Part shown: in pieces, positions 33,697-45,178 of the stretch | Position numbering within the stretch: position 1 is the stretch's first letter | How the letters are laid out: the number at the start of each line of letters is the position of its first letter | NCBI GenBank assembly: GCA_947579665.1 | Contig: CANPUZ010000058.1 | Coordinates: 124,001 to 188,000 of the forward strand | From: Sympetrum striolatum | Lineage: Eukaryota; Arthropoda; Insecta; Odonata; Libellulidae | Direction: 5' to 3' | DNA length: 64,000 nucleotides | Program-made: the position numbers and the translations under genes | Notes under the pieces: generated by a model | The model's database searches: none | What the model saw: only the letters and a program-made list of their open reading frames with translations | What the model was told of the DNA's origin: nothing

Positions 33697-34650
33697 TGTT
33701 TTTATACGTTTCCCGTCAGATGGCATAGTAAACTTGGCGAAAAACAATTGACTTCTATCAATAAATGATTTAAATCGTTAAGGCTCGTTTGTGACTAATT
33801 CAGCAAGTTTCGACGTATTTATTGGAAGTTTTCACGTTTTTTGGGATTTATTTGGCCATTTCAACAGAATTTAATGTATGTTATGCGAATTACGTAATTT
33901 AATTGAGTTAATCGCATTGTTTTGGGAAGTTTTTTATCCGAATTATCAGTTTTTTATGTATTTATTGGATTTAATTGCGTTTCTTCGGGAAAAATTCGGC
34001 AAATTTAAACTCGTTTTGAAGTATTTTTGTTAAAATTACGTGTTTTTATTAAAAATAACGAATTATTATCGAATTTTTCAAATCGTTTGGGCAAATCGAT
34101 GGCTAATTTAGCTCGTTTTTATGCATTTCTATTCCAATTACGTATTTTTTGGAATTATATATGTAACCATTGGAAGTTTATTGCTAATTTTGCTGGTTTT
34201 AAGGCATTTCCATAGCAACTGCGTATTTTTATTGGATTATTTGCATTTTTATGAGAAGATTTTGGCAAATTTACCCGGTTTTCATGTATTTTAATTGGAA
34301 TTACGTATTTTTATTCAATTGCGTATTTTCGTCGAATTATAGAAATTCTGATGGCAAATGTATGACTTATTTCGCAGGTTTTAGGTATTTTAATAGAATT
34401 CCGTGTTTTGTTTGAATTGCGTATTTAATCGAATTATTTAAGTTGTTACGGCGAGTTAATCACTGATTGAACAGGTTTTAGTGCATTTCTATTCCAATAA
34501 CGTATTTTTTATACGACAGTTTAACTGGGGTCTTGAATACCCCATGGTGGGGTGATTCTATACAGATAGTCGGTGTTTTTATACGTCTCCCGTCAGATGG
34601 CACAGTAAAATTGGTGTAAAACAATTGACTTCTATCAATAAATTGGACCT
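33697..34650 (+). repeat. 75-bp direct repeats flanking a degenerate ~80-100-bp array
   Basis: 'cggtgtttttatacgt.tcccgtcagatggca.agtaaa' starts at 33697 and again at 34571. Between them, AATTACGTATTTTT-like words recur at about 80-100 bp spacing with 'ctggttttaaggcattt'-like phrases. The right part contains the GGGGT-N7-ACCCC copy at 34527-34543. Confidence 0.6.
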
Positions 34651-35345
34651 TCAACTGTTAGTTCTTAAAGTATTAAGTTCATTTGTCAAAGGTTAATTAT
34701 CAACATTAGCTCGAATATGAAAGACGCAGGTTTTGGACATTAGTCCGCGTTTTGTTTAATTAAGTAATGTTTAAACAAGATAACATGTTAAAAACAATAT
34801 TAATGCGTTGAAAAAGGTTTATTCTTGATATACTGAAAAAATCAGACCTGTGAAAGGAATGGAAGTATTTTTTTTTCGAATTTTAAAATTTATATTATAA
34901 ATTATATAGGAAAATATGATAAAGTGGATGTATGAGTTGGTTCAGATGAATGACACTTTGAGTTGGAGGAATCGATGCGAGACATTAACAGTAACAATGC
35001 AACGGGGCGAACTGTTGCGACAACAATGGAACACATTATTCAATGAATTATTACAAAAGGGATATTCGATAATTAATTAAGTACAGCAATTAGCATTACG
35101 TTTCATTATACTGCTGCATTATCGTTTAGGATTGAAATTATAATTCGATTTTAGAAAAATAAATTCAATTGCAACAATGAACTTTGCCGGTAAACCCAAT
35201 TATCAAGAAGATATGTAAATAAAAAAGTAAATAATTGGTAAGTATGTGGTCAAATCACCCATTCCCATCCTTCTAGGTATGTTTTGTTGTGAAATTTAAA
35301 CAAATAGCGAAATAAAAAGTTTTATTGGTTAAGATTTTGTATGGA
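33965..35345 (+). repeat. Large block with an inverted copy at 61858-62870
   Basis: Matches the reverse complement of 61858-62870 with few differences by eye, for example over 34081-34260. About 340 bp (roughly 34890-35245) has no counterpart in the other copy, so one copy gained or lost a segment. No protein is encoded. Confidence 0.85.
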
Positions 35346-36635
35346 AAGTCAGGAAGCATCCCTTTAACAGGAGTTCGATTCCTTGTTCAACTTTGGGTTT
35401 AAGGCGTTACCTCGTGCAAAGTGAAATTTCATCGTTAAGTCAGTTACCATGACTCCAGTTTTTCCGCGTTATTTAAATAATTCCATGCGTATTTGTCCTC
35501 CAAGATCTAATTACTTGATCCTTTGCCTCACTTTGTCACCAATCGCATATTTTGTGCGTAAATACGAACGAAAAACCATAAAAATTAAAAGCACTTCGTA
35601 AAAGAGATAAAAAGGTAGATAACTAGAGATATAAGCCAGACCTTTCTTACTCTCAGTGCCTCTAACGTGAAATAATTCCTAAATGTTGATGAAATCATTC
35701 CGAAGGTGACTTTGCGTGACTTTGTGAAGTTTAATGAGCTTTCGAAAGGCTTGCGGTGAAGATTTTTGAAGTGTTGTGGTTCTTTAATCATGCATTAGGT
35801 AATTCCTAGCAGTATTTTTAAGAAAACCACAAGATTGCTCTGCTGACGGTGTGCAGTTGGAAGGCACCCCTCTATCCTCAAAGAGTGTCGCTCTACTTTA
35901 AAATAGGTTTTGAAGTTTAACTTAATCGTTTTCATAGATCCTGACTTTGAGTTACATTTAGCAATTTTGTAAATGACAAGCGCTTTGCAGATTACATTCA
36001 GTTCTCCCGCAGAGGTCCTCACCCGGACACTCGGGAGATGTGGCCAAATGCATGGGTGCAGAAATAGGTTAATATTTCAGTTGAAAATGTTTTTAAACCA
36101 AATTCGTTTACATCCTGTTGACAACCGATAAATGCTCTATTATATCACGCAGTTTCACATTCTTGTCATCGCTGGGGTCATTGTTATGAAGTCATTTTGG
36201 TGGGGCATCTCTCCCCGAATTACCTTATGCAAAGAAAGACATTTTCAATGAAAAACATATCACTTACTGCATCAATTATCACTAATGTTTACGATTAATT
36301 CATAGTGCTAATGCTTCAACCATGAGAGTAAAGAACGCAAAACGATTTCCTTTGTAGTACGCTATTGGTAGTTGAAGGCGTCTTCTGGTTTTCGTCATTC
36401 CGTTGTTGTTTTTTTCAGAGTTTTTCGCACGCCAATTTTTTTTAATATTTCCCGAAGTTTACGTATTGTTTGTTGTTGCCATGGGGACGGATTAAAAAAA
36501 ATCGTTGCCTAGCAGCCATGAAATCTGCCTCAATACCCTCATTATTTGAATTTTTTTATTTTGATATTTGGAGATATTGAATTCTTCGCCAACTTTTTAA
36601 GGGTTCGTGCTGGGAAAGATACGAGTAGTAGATTG
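35346..36635. other. AT-rich intronic-type DNA
   Basis: Nothing recognised except an X-box-like GTTGCC-AT-GGGGAC at 36475-36488. Confidence 0.4.
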
Positions 36636-36639
36636 GGCT

Positions 36640-37339
36640 TTATTTCATTGTGAAAATCATTCTTTTTTTCTATGAAGGTGTAAGCGAGATATTTACATAT
36701 TTTTAACAAATGTTTTCTCTTTCATTTGCAATTCACGGAAAAATCGGCGATAAATTGGCATTTTTTCGAAATTTTTCAGGTTTTTGGCTGTATTTTGCCT
36801 GAAATTCGAGAAAACCTAGTCGTATTTGGACTCGTTTTGAAGAGCTAAGCGAGATATTTCCATATATTGAACAACAATTCCATTTACGTTAGCAATTTAT
36901 GTAAAAATCGGCGAAAAATGTGAATTTTATCGCTATTTTTCAGTTTTTTTACTGTTTTTTCGCCTAAAATTCGAGAGAACCTAGTCGTATTTGGACTCGT
37001 TTTGAAGAGCTAAGCGAGATCTTTCCATATATTGAACAACTATTCCATTAATATTAGCAATTCACGGAAAAATCGGCGAAAAATAGGCATTTTTTCGAAA
37101 TATTTCAATTTTTTGGCTGTATTTTGCCTAAAATTTGAGAAAATCTAGTCGAATTTGGACTCGTTTAAAAGATCTAAACGTGATATTTCCAGATTTTTAA
37201 CAACAGTTCCATTAATTTTAGCAATTCACGGAAAAATCGTCGAAAAATGGGCATTTTGTCGAAATTTTTCAGTTTTTTTGTTGTATTTTGCCTAAAATTC
37301 GAGAAAACCTAGTCGTATTTGGACTCGTTATGAAGATCG
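36640..37339 (+). repeat. 165-bp tandem repeat, four copies
   Basis: TAAGCGAGAT-type starts at 36681, 36846, 37011 and 37175 (165, 165 and 164 bp). Units share 'caattcacggaaaaatcggcga', 'aaatttttcag' and 'gagaaaacctagtcgtatttggactcg'. It has no T-arm-like core. The monomer size is close to that of the composite array. Confidence 0.95.
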
Positions 37340-38820
37340 TGTACCATCATTAATGTATTCGCATTTTGCCTTTTTCCGAGGGCTTGTGAATGAAAAACCA
37401 ATAGTTTTTTTAGGTTAGTATTTAGTTTGACAGATACTCCGTTTAGTTTTCTACACATAGATATCTTTTCTTTTTGATTTTTTCGGTATTTTATTTTCAT
37501 TTTTTAAGATGAGGCAGAAAGGGCTGTTTTCCTTTGCCTGACTTTTGTGGGCTTGTTTTATGTTTATACCGAGAAATTTGCTTCGTTATCAACATAAGTT
37601 TATGTTGATTTTCGAAAGAAGGTCTTCATCGTTTCTTAATCAATGTGGTTTCCTAGGTGACGTGCCTGGAAACGAAAAACAATTCCAATTTTCCGTATGT
37701 TTTACTTTCCTTCTGTGTGGTTATTGTAAGCTTGATTGTTTAAGATGGCTAGAAAATTACGTGTGCACGTATGTTTTTCATTGTCATCGTCGTCAAGGAG
37801 ACGGTTAAACACAGTAGTGGGCTAGAATCGAAAAAAGGCTGGCCAGAAATAAGAAAGTGGTTTTTTTGAGGGCGGACTTAGAAACTTCGCATGGCCATTC
37901 TTGAATAAATTCGGCATATAACTGCGAACTAATTTGCGTTGGTTCCCACGCGTTACAATTCTACAGGGGGTCAAAGTTGACCGAATTTCACGAAAAATGC
38001 CGGTCTTCGATTTTTCGCGAAATTCTTCAATTTCAAGCCAATCCTGAACCAAAATGAGCCGATTCTTCGGGTAAAAAACGGTGCAGTATGATAAACCTAA
38101 TCTTTATGCTTCGTAATACTGCGTTTGAATAATCGCAGTTGAATATTTGCATTATTTATACAACAAAATGGCGGACCCTTACTTTAAGGCAAATTTCCAC
38201 CTAAAGTGAGGAAAATAGTAGTGATTAAACGCGATGTACGTGGATTTATTTACATAAAATGTTCTTTGAAGCATTCGGAAGAAGAATCTGAAATAAATTC
38301 TTGCGAAAATTCGCGACGCCGATAAATAAAGCGACTTTTCGATGGCGACGGAAGAGCAATGTCGTCTTCGTATTTTGTAATTTTTTTCCAATGGTTCATA
38401 AGCTTCATTGCATTCCTTATTTTTTTAAATTTAGGCTCATTGCTTACGTATTGTTTCTTGTTGCCTTGGAGACCTTTTAGCAAAGCTTCGTTGCCAACTA
38501 GAGAAATATTAAAGTTTTCCTATTCCTATATATAAGGATTGGAAATGTTCTTAAAATTCAGTTTATCCGTCCCTACGTCTTTTTATTAATTTAATTAAAT
38601 AATTCTGAATTAATATAAATATCGGATGGATAAATATATACGCTTATTGTTGTTATTTTACATAAGATACGAGTAGAAGTTGAGAGCATACGAAATGTAT
38701 TTATAATAGGAACAAATGAAAAGATTAACTGTTCCTAATGGCGACTTACCACGAAGTCACGGCCCAAGCAGTGGATTCTATGTATTTATAATCTTTATTC
38801 GCACGGCAAGTTTTAATTTC
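37340..38820. other. AT-rich intronic-type DNA
   Basis: Several frames of 60-87 codons, none with recognisable motifs. Contains decayed GTTGTC..GGAGAC units near 37788 and 38456. Confidence 0.4.
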
Positions 38821-39560
38821 GGGAAGAGGTTAAAAAAAAATCTTAGAAAACGTAGCGATTTATAATTTTAGAGACGCCTGGTGTCGAACCCAGGACATAT
38901 TTTCAGCTAAAAATCTACAGTATGATTTGTTAGGACTTGATCTTATCTTATGCAAAGTTTGAAGTCGATATCATGCCGGGAAGTACCTAAATTATGTTTC
39001 CGTTATCTCCGTAAGAAATGCATAGGGTAATGTAAATGGCTCTCTGGGATCGAACCAAGGACGATCAGGGAAACCTATGGTACAGCGTATATGATATGTA
39101 TCTATGATCTTAATCCACATGCCAAGTTTTAAGTTTCTATGTTATGGGGAAGGGGTTCAAAATAATTCTTAAAAATCGGATCAGTTACTGTTTGTAGAGA
39201 CGCCTGGTGTCGAACCCAGGACATATTGGCAGTTGTGAATGCACAGTATTATTTGTTAGGACTTGATCTAATATCATACAAAGTTCGAAGTCGATATCAT
39301 GCCGGGAAGTACCTAAAATTTGTTTCCGTTATCTCCATAAGAAATGAATTGAGGAATGTAAATGGTCCTCAGGGATCGAACCAAGGACCATCAGCGAATA
39401 TATAAAATTCGATTGTGAAAGATATTCACGATCTCTAACCACATGCCGAGTTTCAAGTTTCCATCTTATCGGGAAAGTGTTCAAAAAACACATAAAAATC
39501 GCCGCAATACATTTTAAATGGGATATATTTGCCCTGGCCTAGAGTCGAACCAAGGATGAT
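38821..39560 (-). repeat. Composite T-arm element, fragment E
   Basis: Five cores on the - strand near 38885, 39050, 39209, 39376 and 39545, spaced about 160-170 bp, of the B1-B4 subtype ('gtcgatatcatgccgggaagtacctaaa'). Neither family terminus is present. Confidence 0.85.
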
Positions 39561-40009
39561 CGGTAGTTTAAGAGGTAGAGCTCCTCTTGGTCTACCCGAA
39601 TCACTCCACTTAGCAGCGTGTCCGCTTTTGATTCGTTTTCCAGTTTTAGACTATTTTTCGAATTTTTTAACATAACCTTTCTCTTCGATTGTTATCACAA
39701 AATGTCAATTGTTTCGACAATTGTTGCTTTGTTCAAAAGAATTTATTGTCACAGTCCATTCAGTAAGAATAAAACTTCGTCTTTCAAAAACCCTTGGCTT
39801 TTTACGCATATTTATTCATCAGCTGTTGGTTGCTATGGCATCAACGAAGGATTGCGTATAGCTGAACAATGGTCGCATTAACTCCCGTAAGAAATGCATG
39901 GAAGAGGTTTTCAAACAACTATTTTGTGCACTTCCCGACATAGAATAGGATTATAAATTATTGGGAGTCGTTGAAGGTTCAATGGAATGTTGCAGATTGA
40001 TGTTTGTTT

Positions 40010-40320
40010 GTCCAGAGTATCCTTGGTTCGACCCTGGACGACTCGAATCGTCTCTCGCATAAGAAATGCACGTAAAGTTCGTTTTGATCGATTGCAGATA
40101 TTTTTTCTTTCGCGGAATTAAATCAGAAATAATTGTCTTAGGAAATCGAGATTAGTACCAAAAGAAAGGAAATTGAACAAAGATTCTTATTTCGGTCGTG
40201 GAATATCGTATTCGAGTCGAAATTGAGAGAAAAAAGACAAAAAAGACGACAAGTTCGTGTGATTTAGTGGGTGTAAACAATTCCCTAACGACGAAGTTGA
40301 TTGTTATCGCATTCGAGTCG
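40010..40320 (+). repeat. Second-family repeat
   Basis: Head CCTTGGTTCGACCCTGG (40021-40037) followed by the palindrome GACGACTCGAATCGTC, 'cataagaaatgcacgtaaagttcg', 'gatcgattgcagatattttttctttcg', 'ttatttcggtcgtggaatatcg' and 'ttccctaacgacgaagttgattgtt'. Confidence 0.9.
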
Positions 40321-40859
40321 AAATTTAGAGATTTCGGGGAAAATTTCGTTTGCTCTAAAATATCCGAACATATGCCTTAATCTACCCGAGGCATTCGTTG
40401 TCACAGCGACGAAATAAAAAGTCAAATTTCGACGCGTGCATTTTCACGGGAAATTTACAAGTTTCATGGTCTCGAACCCGGGTCAAGGAGTGATGGAAAC
40501 ATGTTTAGTGCGCTGTCGGAGGTCTTCACAGCTGTGCAAAAGTAGTATAAAAGTTTAGCAGCTCGCGACTATCCAATTTGCACGCGAAATTTCCCACGTA
40601 TTAAAAAATAGGACGTAAGACAACGCAATAGCTTTAAAAAAAGACGGGAAAACGTCGAATGTTACGGATTCAACGGAAAAAACAGGCCAACTCGTTATCG
40701 CTTACGAAATTCCGTATCTGATAAGGAAATCAGGCGAAAAACCTTTTTTATCAATGAAGGACGTCTTTTTACGGTTTATGGCGACTTAAAAACACCGGCT
40801 AACGGATACTCCAAAGGATTTCAATCCGAACGCTGTTCAGAATCTTTAAATGTCTTCCT

Positions 40860-41200
40860 TGCGCAGGTTATGGGCTACTTTTCCCCCATCCAGCCTACCC
40901 CGGTTCGATGCCAGACCGACTTAAAGAAAACCTCTTACACGTAAGAAATACACGTAAAGTTCGTTTTGATCGATTGCAGACGTTTTTTCTTTCGCAGAAT
41001 TAAATAGGAAATAGTGGTCGTACGAAAGCGAGATTAGCACCAAAAGAAAGGAAATTGAACAAAGATTCTTATTTCGGTCGTGGAATATCGTATTGGAGTC
41101 GAAATTGAGAGAAAAAAGGCAAAAAAGACGGAAAATACGTGTGATTTTGTGGGCGTAAACAATTCCCTAGCGACGAAGGTGTTTGTTGAACTCTCGCACG
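40860..41200 (+). repeat. Second-family repeat
   Basis: Head CCCCGGTTCGATGCCAGACC near 40899-40918, then the same body as 40010-40320, ending 'ttccctagcgacgaaggtgtttgttgaac'. Confidence 0.9.
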
Positions 41201-42090
41201 TATTGTAGTTTAAATAGAAGAGACTTAATTTAGACCTATTTGAACACTTTTAAAGTATATTTTAGGTATTATCGCAACAATTAATCGAGTCAAACTGAAA
41301 TGCATTGGGCCTATAACAGCTGTGTCCATTAGCAACTTTGAACCGGTTGAATTTTCATCGAAAATAAAGTGTATTTGTGAAAGAAAAGAGTACCATTACG
41401 GGTGAAATTACGTAAAAGGTTAGCTAGGCTGTAGAATTACGCTTACGGAAGCCAAGATTAACTACTTAATAGTATTAAGATTCTTATTTTGGTCGTGGAA
41501 TATCGTTTTAGTATCAATATTACCAGAACTACTGTCCATGCAAAAAGATACTCGAGTTTGAGGTGTTGTATCTCAGTAATTTATGCATCGATTTCAATGA
41601 AATAAACTGAAAATGAAAGAAAATTTATCTCTACGATTTGTGAATACCATCAGCGATCTATTACCATATCAACAAATTTTTTATTTGGCTTTATATGAAA
41701 AAAAGCTCGGTTTTTGACGCTCAGAAAACGGTAGCTCCACTTTGAACGCTAATTTTCTCATAAACCTCTCAAGTTATCAACATGAGACTTTAGAAGGTGC
41801 AAGATCAATCTTTTATAAATGCAAATGCCGAAGTAGAACCTCGTTGCTATTTATTTACTATTCAAACATTGTTGATAAAGAACACTCAGCTATTTTCGTT
41901 ATTTAAGGAACTTCGAGGAATTTTAAAGTGCCGTAGGCACCGCATACAAGCACTGAAGACGAGTTTGATAATTTTTGTAATGAAAAATTACTACCATTGT
42001 CCATGGAGAACTTTTTTATCCTTGTTTTGTGGCCCTCTCGGCCCGCCAATCTCACCGAGAAATAATAGGGAAGGGGGTAAAAAAGCATGC
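41201..42090. other. AT-rich DNA, nothing recognised
   Basis: A short second-family body fragment ('attcttattttggtcgtggaatatcg') is at 41480-41506. The 119-codon frame at 41797-42156 opens on a non-ATG codon and shows no motif. Confidence 0.4.
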
Positions 42091-42097
42091 TATGCTA

Positions 42098-42445
42098 CGT
42101 TGAGAAGCATTGTTGAGTGTTTTAACTGTAGAAATGTCATTGTTGGGATAGTTTAGGTTTAATTTCTTTAACTATTGAGCTTCATCTGTCTCAGGGATTC
42201 GTATTGTAGTATCAGTAACTATCGCATTTAATAATATTGTTGAGTTAATTCGTTGAAAAGCATTGTTGGGTGTTTGTATTGTGGAAATGTCATTGTTGGG
42301 ATGGTTTAGCTTTGATTTCTTTAACTATTGAGCTTCATCTGTCTCAGGGATTCGTATTGTGGTATCAGTAACTATCACATTGAATAATATTGTTGAGTTA
42401 ATTCGTTGAGAAGCATTGTTGAGTGTTTGTATTGTGGAATGGTCA
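42098..42445 (+). repeat. 153-bp tandem repeat, 2.3 copies
   Basis: TGAGAAGCATTGTTGAGTG-type starts at 42101, 42254 and 42407, an exact 153-bp period. The units differ by a few substitutions. Confidence 0.95.
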
Positions 42446-42589
42446 TAGTTAAGAAAGCGTGGGTCTAGCGGGCGCTTTATTGTTGCGCTGGTTGGGGAAA
42501 TAGAATAGTGGAACTCTACGAAGTTTCCATTGGTTTTTGAGGCTGCATCTTCGCCTTGCAAAGTACACAAACCATTTTTTCCTTCTTCC

Positions 42590-42830
42590 GCTTAAATTCG
42601 CGGAATTAAATACGAAACAATGGTCGTACGAAATCGAGATGAACACCAAAAGAAAGGAAATTGAACGAAGATTCTTATTTCGGTCGTGGAATATCGCATT
42701 CGAGTCGAAATTTCGACAAATGAGACAAAAACGCGCCTAGAATTTCACGCAACTCTTGAAAATGTAAACAACCAGTTGCCAATAACAACCGACGCCGTTA
42801 ATTGCTAGTATTCTGTCGAACCAGACGAAA
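42590..42830 (+). repeat. Second-family repeat, body only
   Basis: Begins at 'aattcgcggaattaaatacgaaacaatggtcgtacgaaatcgag' and runs to 'gtaaacaaccagttgccaataacaaccgacgccgttaattg'. The T-arm-like head is absent. Confidence 0.8.
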
Positions 42831-43189
42831 AAAAGCCTTCCTCCCTCCATTCTATATAGTGTGGCGTTTCCATTGACCTCAACAATGGATCCCGTCGTCA
42901 AAGATACGGCGCCTACGATTCGTTTCGTTTTTTTCTACGTCATTACGTCACGTGTTTATCGCATCCAATGGGGAAACATCTTGCTTGAATGAATACTAGG
43001 GGCGTATGGCGAAAAACCTTTTTTTTTAATTCAAAATTTTCAAGTTGATAAAAAGTCGTTGCTATGGTTACTGCACGAAACATTTTTACTGGAATTAAAG
43101 AATATTTGGGTCTCCCGTTGCGGGCTTGTATAGTATTGCTTCTTTAACCCTTCCTCGACTTCCTAGAAAATTCAGTACGGCTTTGCGTT

Positions 43190-43206
43190 GGGGTAAGATA
43201 AACCCC
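43190..43206. repeat. GGGGT-N7-ACCCC palindrome
   Basis: GGGGT-AAGATAA-ACCCC, with the standard 7-base gap. A degenerate X-box-like GTTGCTATGGTTAC lies 130 bp to its left. Confidence 0.9.
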
Positions 43207-44860
43207 AAATGTTTAAAATGGGCTTTATTTTTTTTAAATGACCCGTGGTGTTTCGGTACCTCACCTGTTATATTGCGTTGTGTCCTAAAGACTTTATTTT
43301 TACGAATTAATTTGTGTATTGCTGCTTCATATTTTTAATTTATCTTGTTTTTATGTTTATGCTAAACATTATTTGTTAGAAAAGAGTGTTTTGCTTTTTT
43401 TCATTGCTTTCCATTCAAACGCTTGTGTTGTATTGCATGTTGTGTTTTTTTAGGTTGTTTTTTAGGCTTCATTTGTTCAAACTCTTGTTCTTTCTTAAGT
43501 TAAGTAATTTAATTTGTTTAACAAATGCTATTATGTGACGTTTATTTATAATTTTTTGTATTATGGACAATTTTTTACTGATGTGTCTTTTTTATTACTT
43601 TTTTATGTCCGATTTCCATTATTTCTCATTTGTTTACGAATATCTTTTAGTTTTTTACTAATTTCATCGGTTCGCGACATTATAATTTTAGATTTTTGTT
43701 CAATAATGCAAATTGGCATGTATTTGTTTAATCAAATCTTTAATGAATGTCTTTCTACGCCTTTTTTTATTTTATAGACTTTTTCTTTATAATTTAATCT
43801 TTAAAATTCTTACACCGAATATATTTATCTATTTTACTATTTTATTCAATCTTTCATGTCAATCAGATAATTTGCGTGAATGTAAAGTCAGATTTTCTTT
43901 GACGACACGTTTTTCTTGGACGAAACGTTTTTCTTTGACGAAACTTTTTTCTTGGACGAAACGTTTTAATTTGATGTAACGTTTTTCTTTGACGAAACTT
44001 TTTTTGGACGAAACGTTTTTCTTGGACGAAACGTTTTAATTTGATGTAACGTTTTTCTATGACGAAACGTTTTCATTTGATGTAACGTTTTTCTTTGACG
44101 AAAATATTTTCTTGGACGAAATGTTTTCATTTGATGTAACGTTTTTCTTTGACGAAAATATTTTCTTGGACGAAACGTTTTTATTTGATGTAACGTTTTT
44201 CTTTGACGAAAATTTTTTCTTGGACAAAACGTTTTTCTTGGACGAAGCGATTTTTATTGGACGAAATTTTTTTCTTGGACGAAACGTTTTTATTTGATGT
44301 AACTTTTTTCTTGGACGAAACTTTTTTCTGAAACGAAACGTTTTTCTTGGACGAAACCTTTTTCTTAAACGAAACGATTTTATTTGACAAAACTTTTTTC
44401 TTGGACGAAACGTTTTTCTTTGACGAAACGTTTTTTTGATTTTTCACATCGTCATTAAACAATCTTTAAATATTTTACCCGTTTTTATGTATGTATTCCA
44501 TTTTTAAATGCTTTCAATGTTTGTTATTTTTTTGACCTTTAATCAAATGTATTTATTTTTCTACTCCGACGAAACATCAATTCAGAAATACCTATTCAAT
44601 GTTTTTATAACTTTTAAGTGTTTTATTTCAGTTTATTCATTAAGTTCACGTAAACGAAAATTCATTTTTTATTTAACGAAAAATTCATATCGATTTTTCG
44701 TATGTTTGCTATCCTTTCATAGCTTTTAATTATTTATATTTACGCAAGTCATTTTTTATTCAATGAAAAATCTCACTCTATCTGTATATTTATATTTTTA
44801 CGTATTTTTCTTTAATTTTTTTGATTTGCTGTCGTATTAATTTGCATCTCTTTTTTTCTG
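43207..44860 (+). other. Strongly T-skewed tract
   Basis: The + strand is dominated by T over about 1.6 kb, with few A-runs, including the minisatellite at 43894-44440. Such strand asymmetry is often found in transcribed or replication-biased DNA. The direction fits an intron of a + strand gene, which is inference. Confidence 0.5.
43894..44440 (+). repeat. Degenerate 17-18-bp minisatellite (TTCTTGGACGAAACGTTT)
   Basis: Roughly thirty units alternate between TTGGACGAAACGTTTTTC, TTTGACGAAACGTTTTTC and TTTGATGTAACGTTTTTC. Frames on both strands are open only because of the repeat, giving low-complexity Asp/Phe or Lys/Val/Ser strings, so no gene is inferred. Confidence 0.95.
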
Positions 44861-45161
44861 TTTTCATTTTCGGCTTTGGTTGCTAGGAAACCGAATCTAA
44901 GGCATCGTCGTAAAGGGAAAATCGAGAAGGGATGCATGACAAGAAAGGTACGCATTGTTTTATTTCGAATTGTGTATTGAAAGTGGAGGAATTTGTTGTG
45001 TTGGCGGCACTGTGCGCAGCTTCAGAAATGCACGTCTTTGAAGGCTTGTTGTTTCTACGCGGTCAGCGTTAAAAATGAATGGAAATTGTGCGGACCCCCC
45101 CGACATGAACGCTTCCAGAGCCGCCTGGCGGTGGAAGGAGAAGTTACGCAATTATTCGCGT

Positions 45162-45178
45162 GGGGTAATAATGACCCC
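45162..45178. repeat. GGGGT-N7-ACCCC palindrome
   Basis: GGGGT-AATAATG-ACCCC. Confidence 0.9.

Noticed and set aside
33697..34650. 75-bp direct repeats as LTRs of a retrotransposon
   Set aside because: There is no coding sequence, primer-binding site or TG...CA ends between or in them; the interior is a short degenerate tandem array.
39560..39610. Possible tRNA near 'ggtagtttaagaggtagagctcctcttggtctaccc'
   Set aside because: A hairpin is present, but no B box, acceptor stem or T-arm follows in the right place.
44112..44462. Lys/Ser/Val- or Asp/Phe-rich frames as low-complexity proteins
   Set aside because: They are translations of the 17-18-bp minisatellite on both strands.
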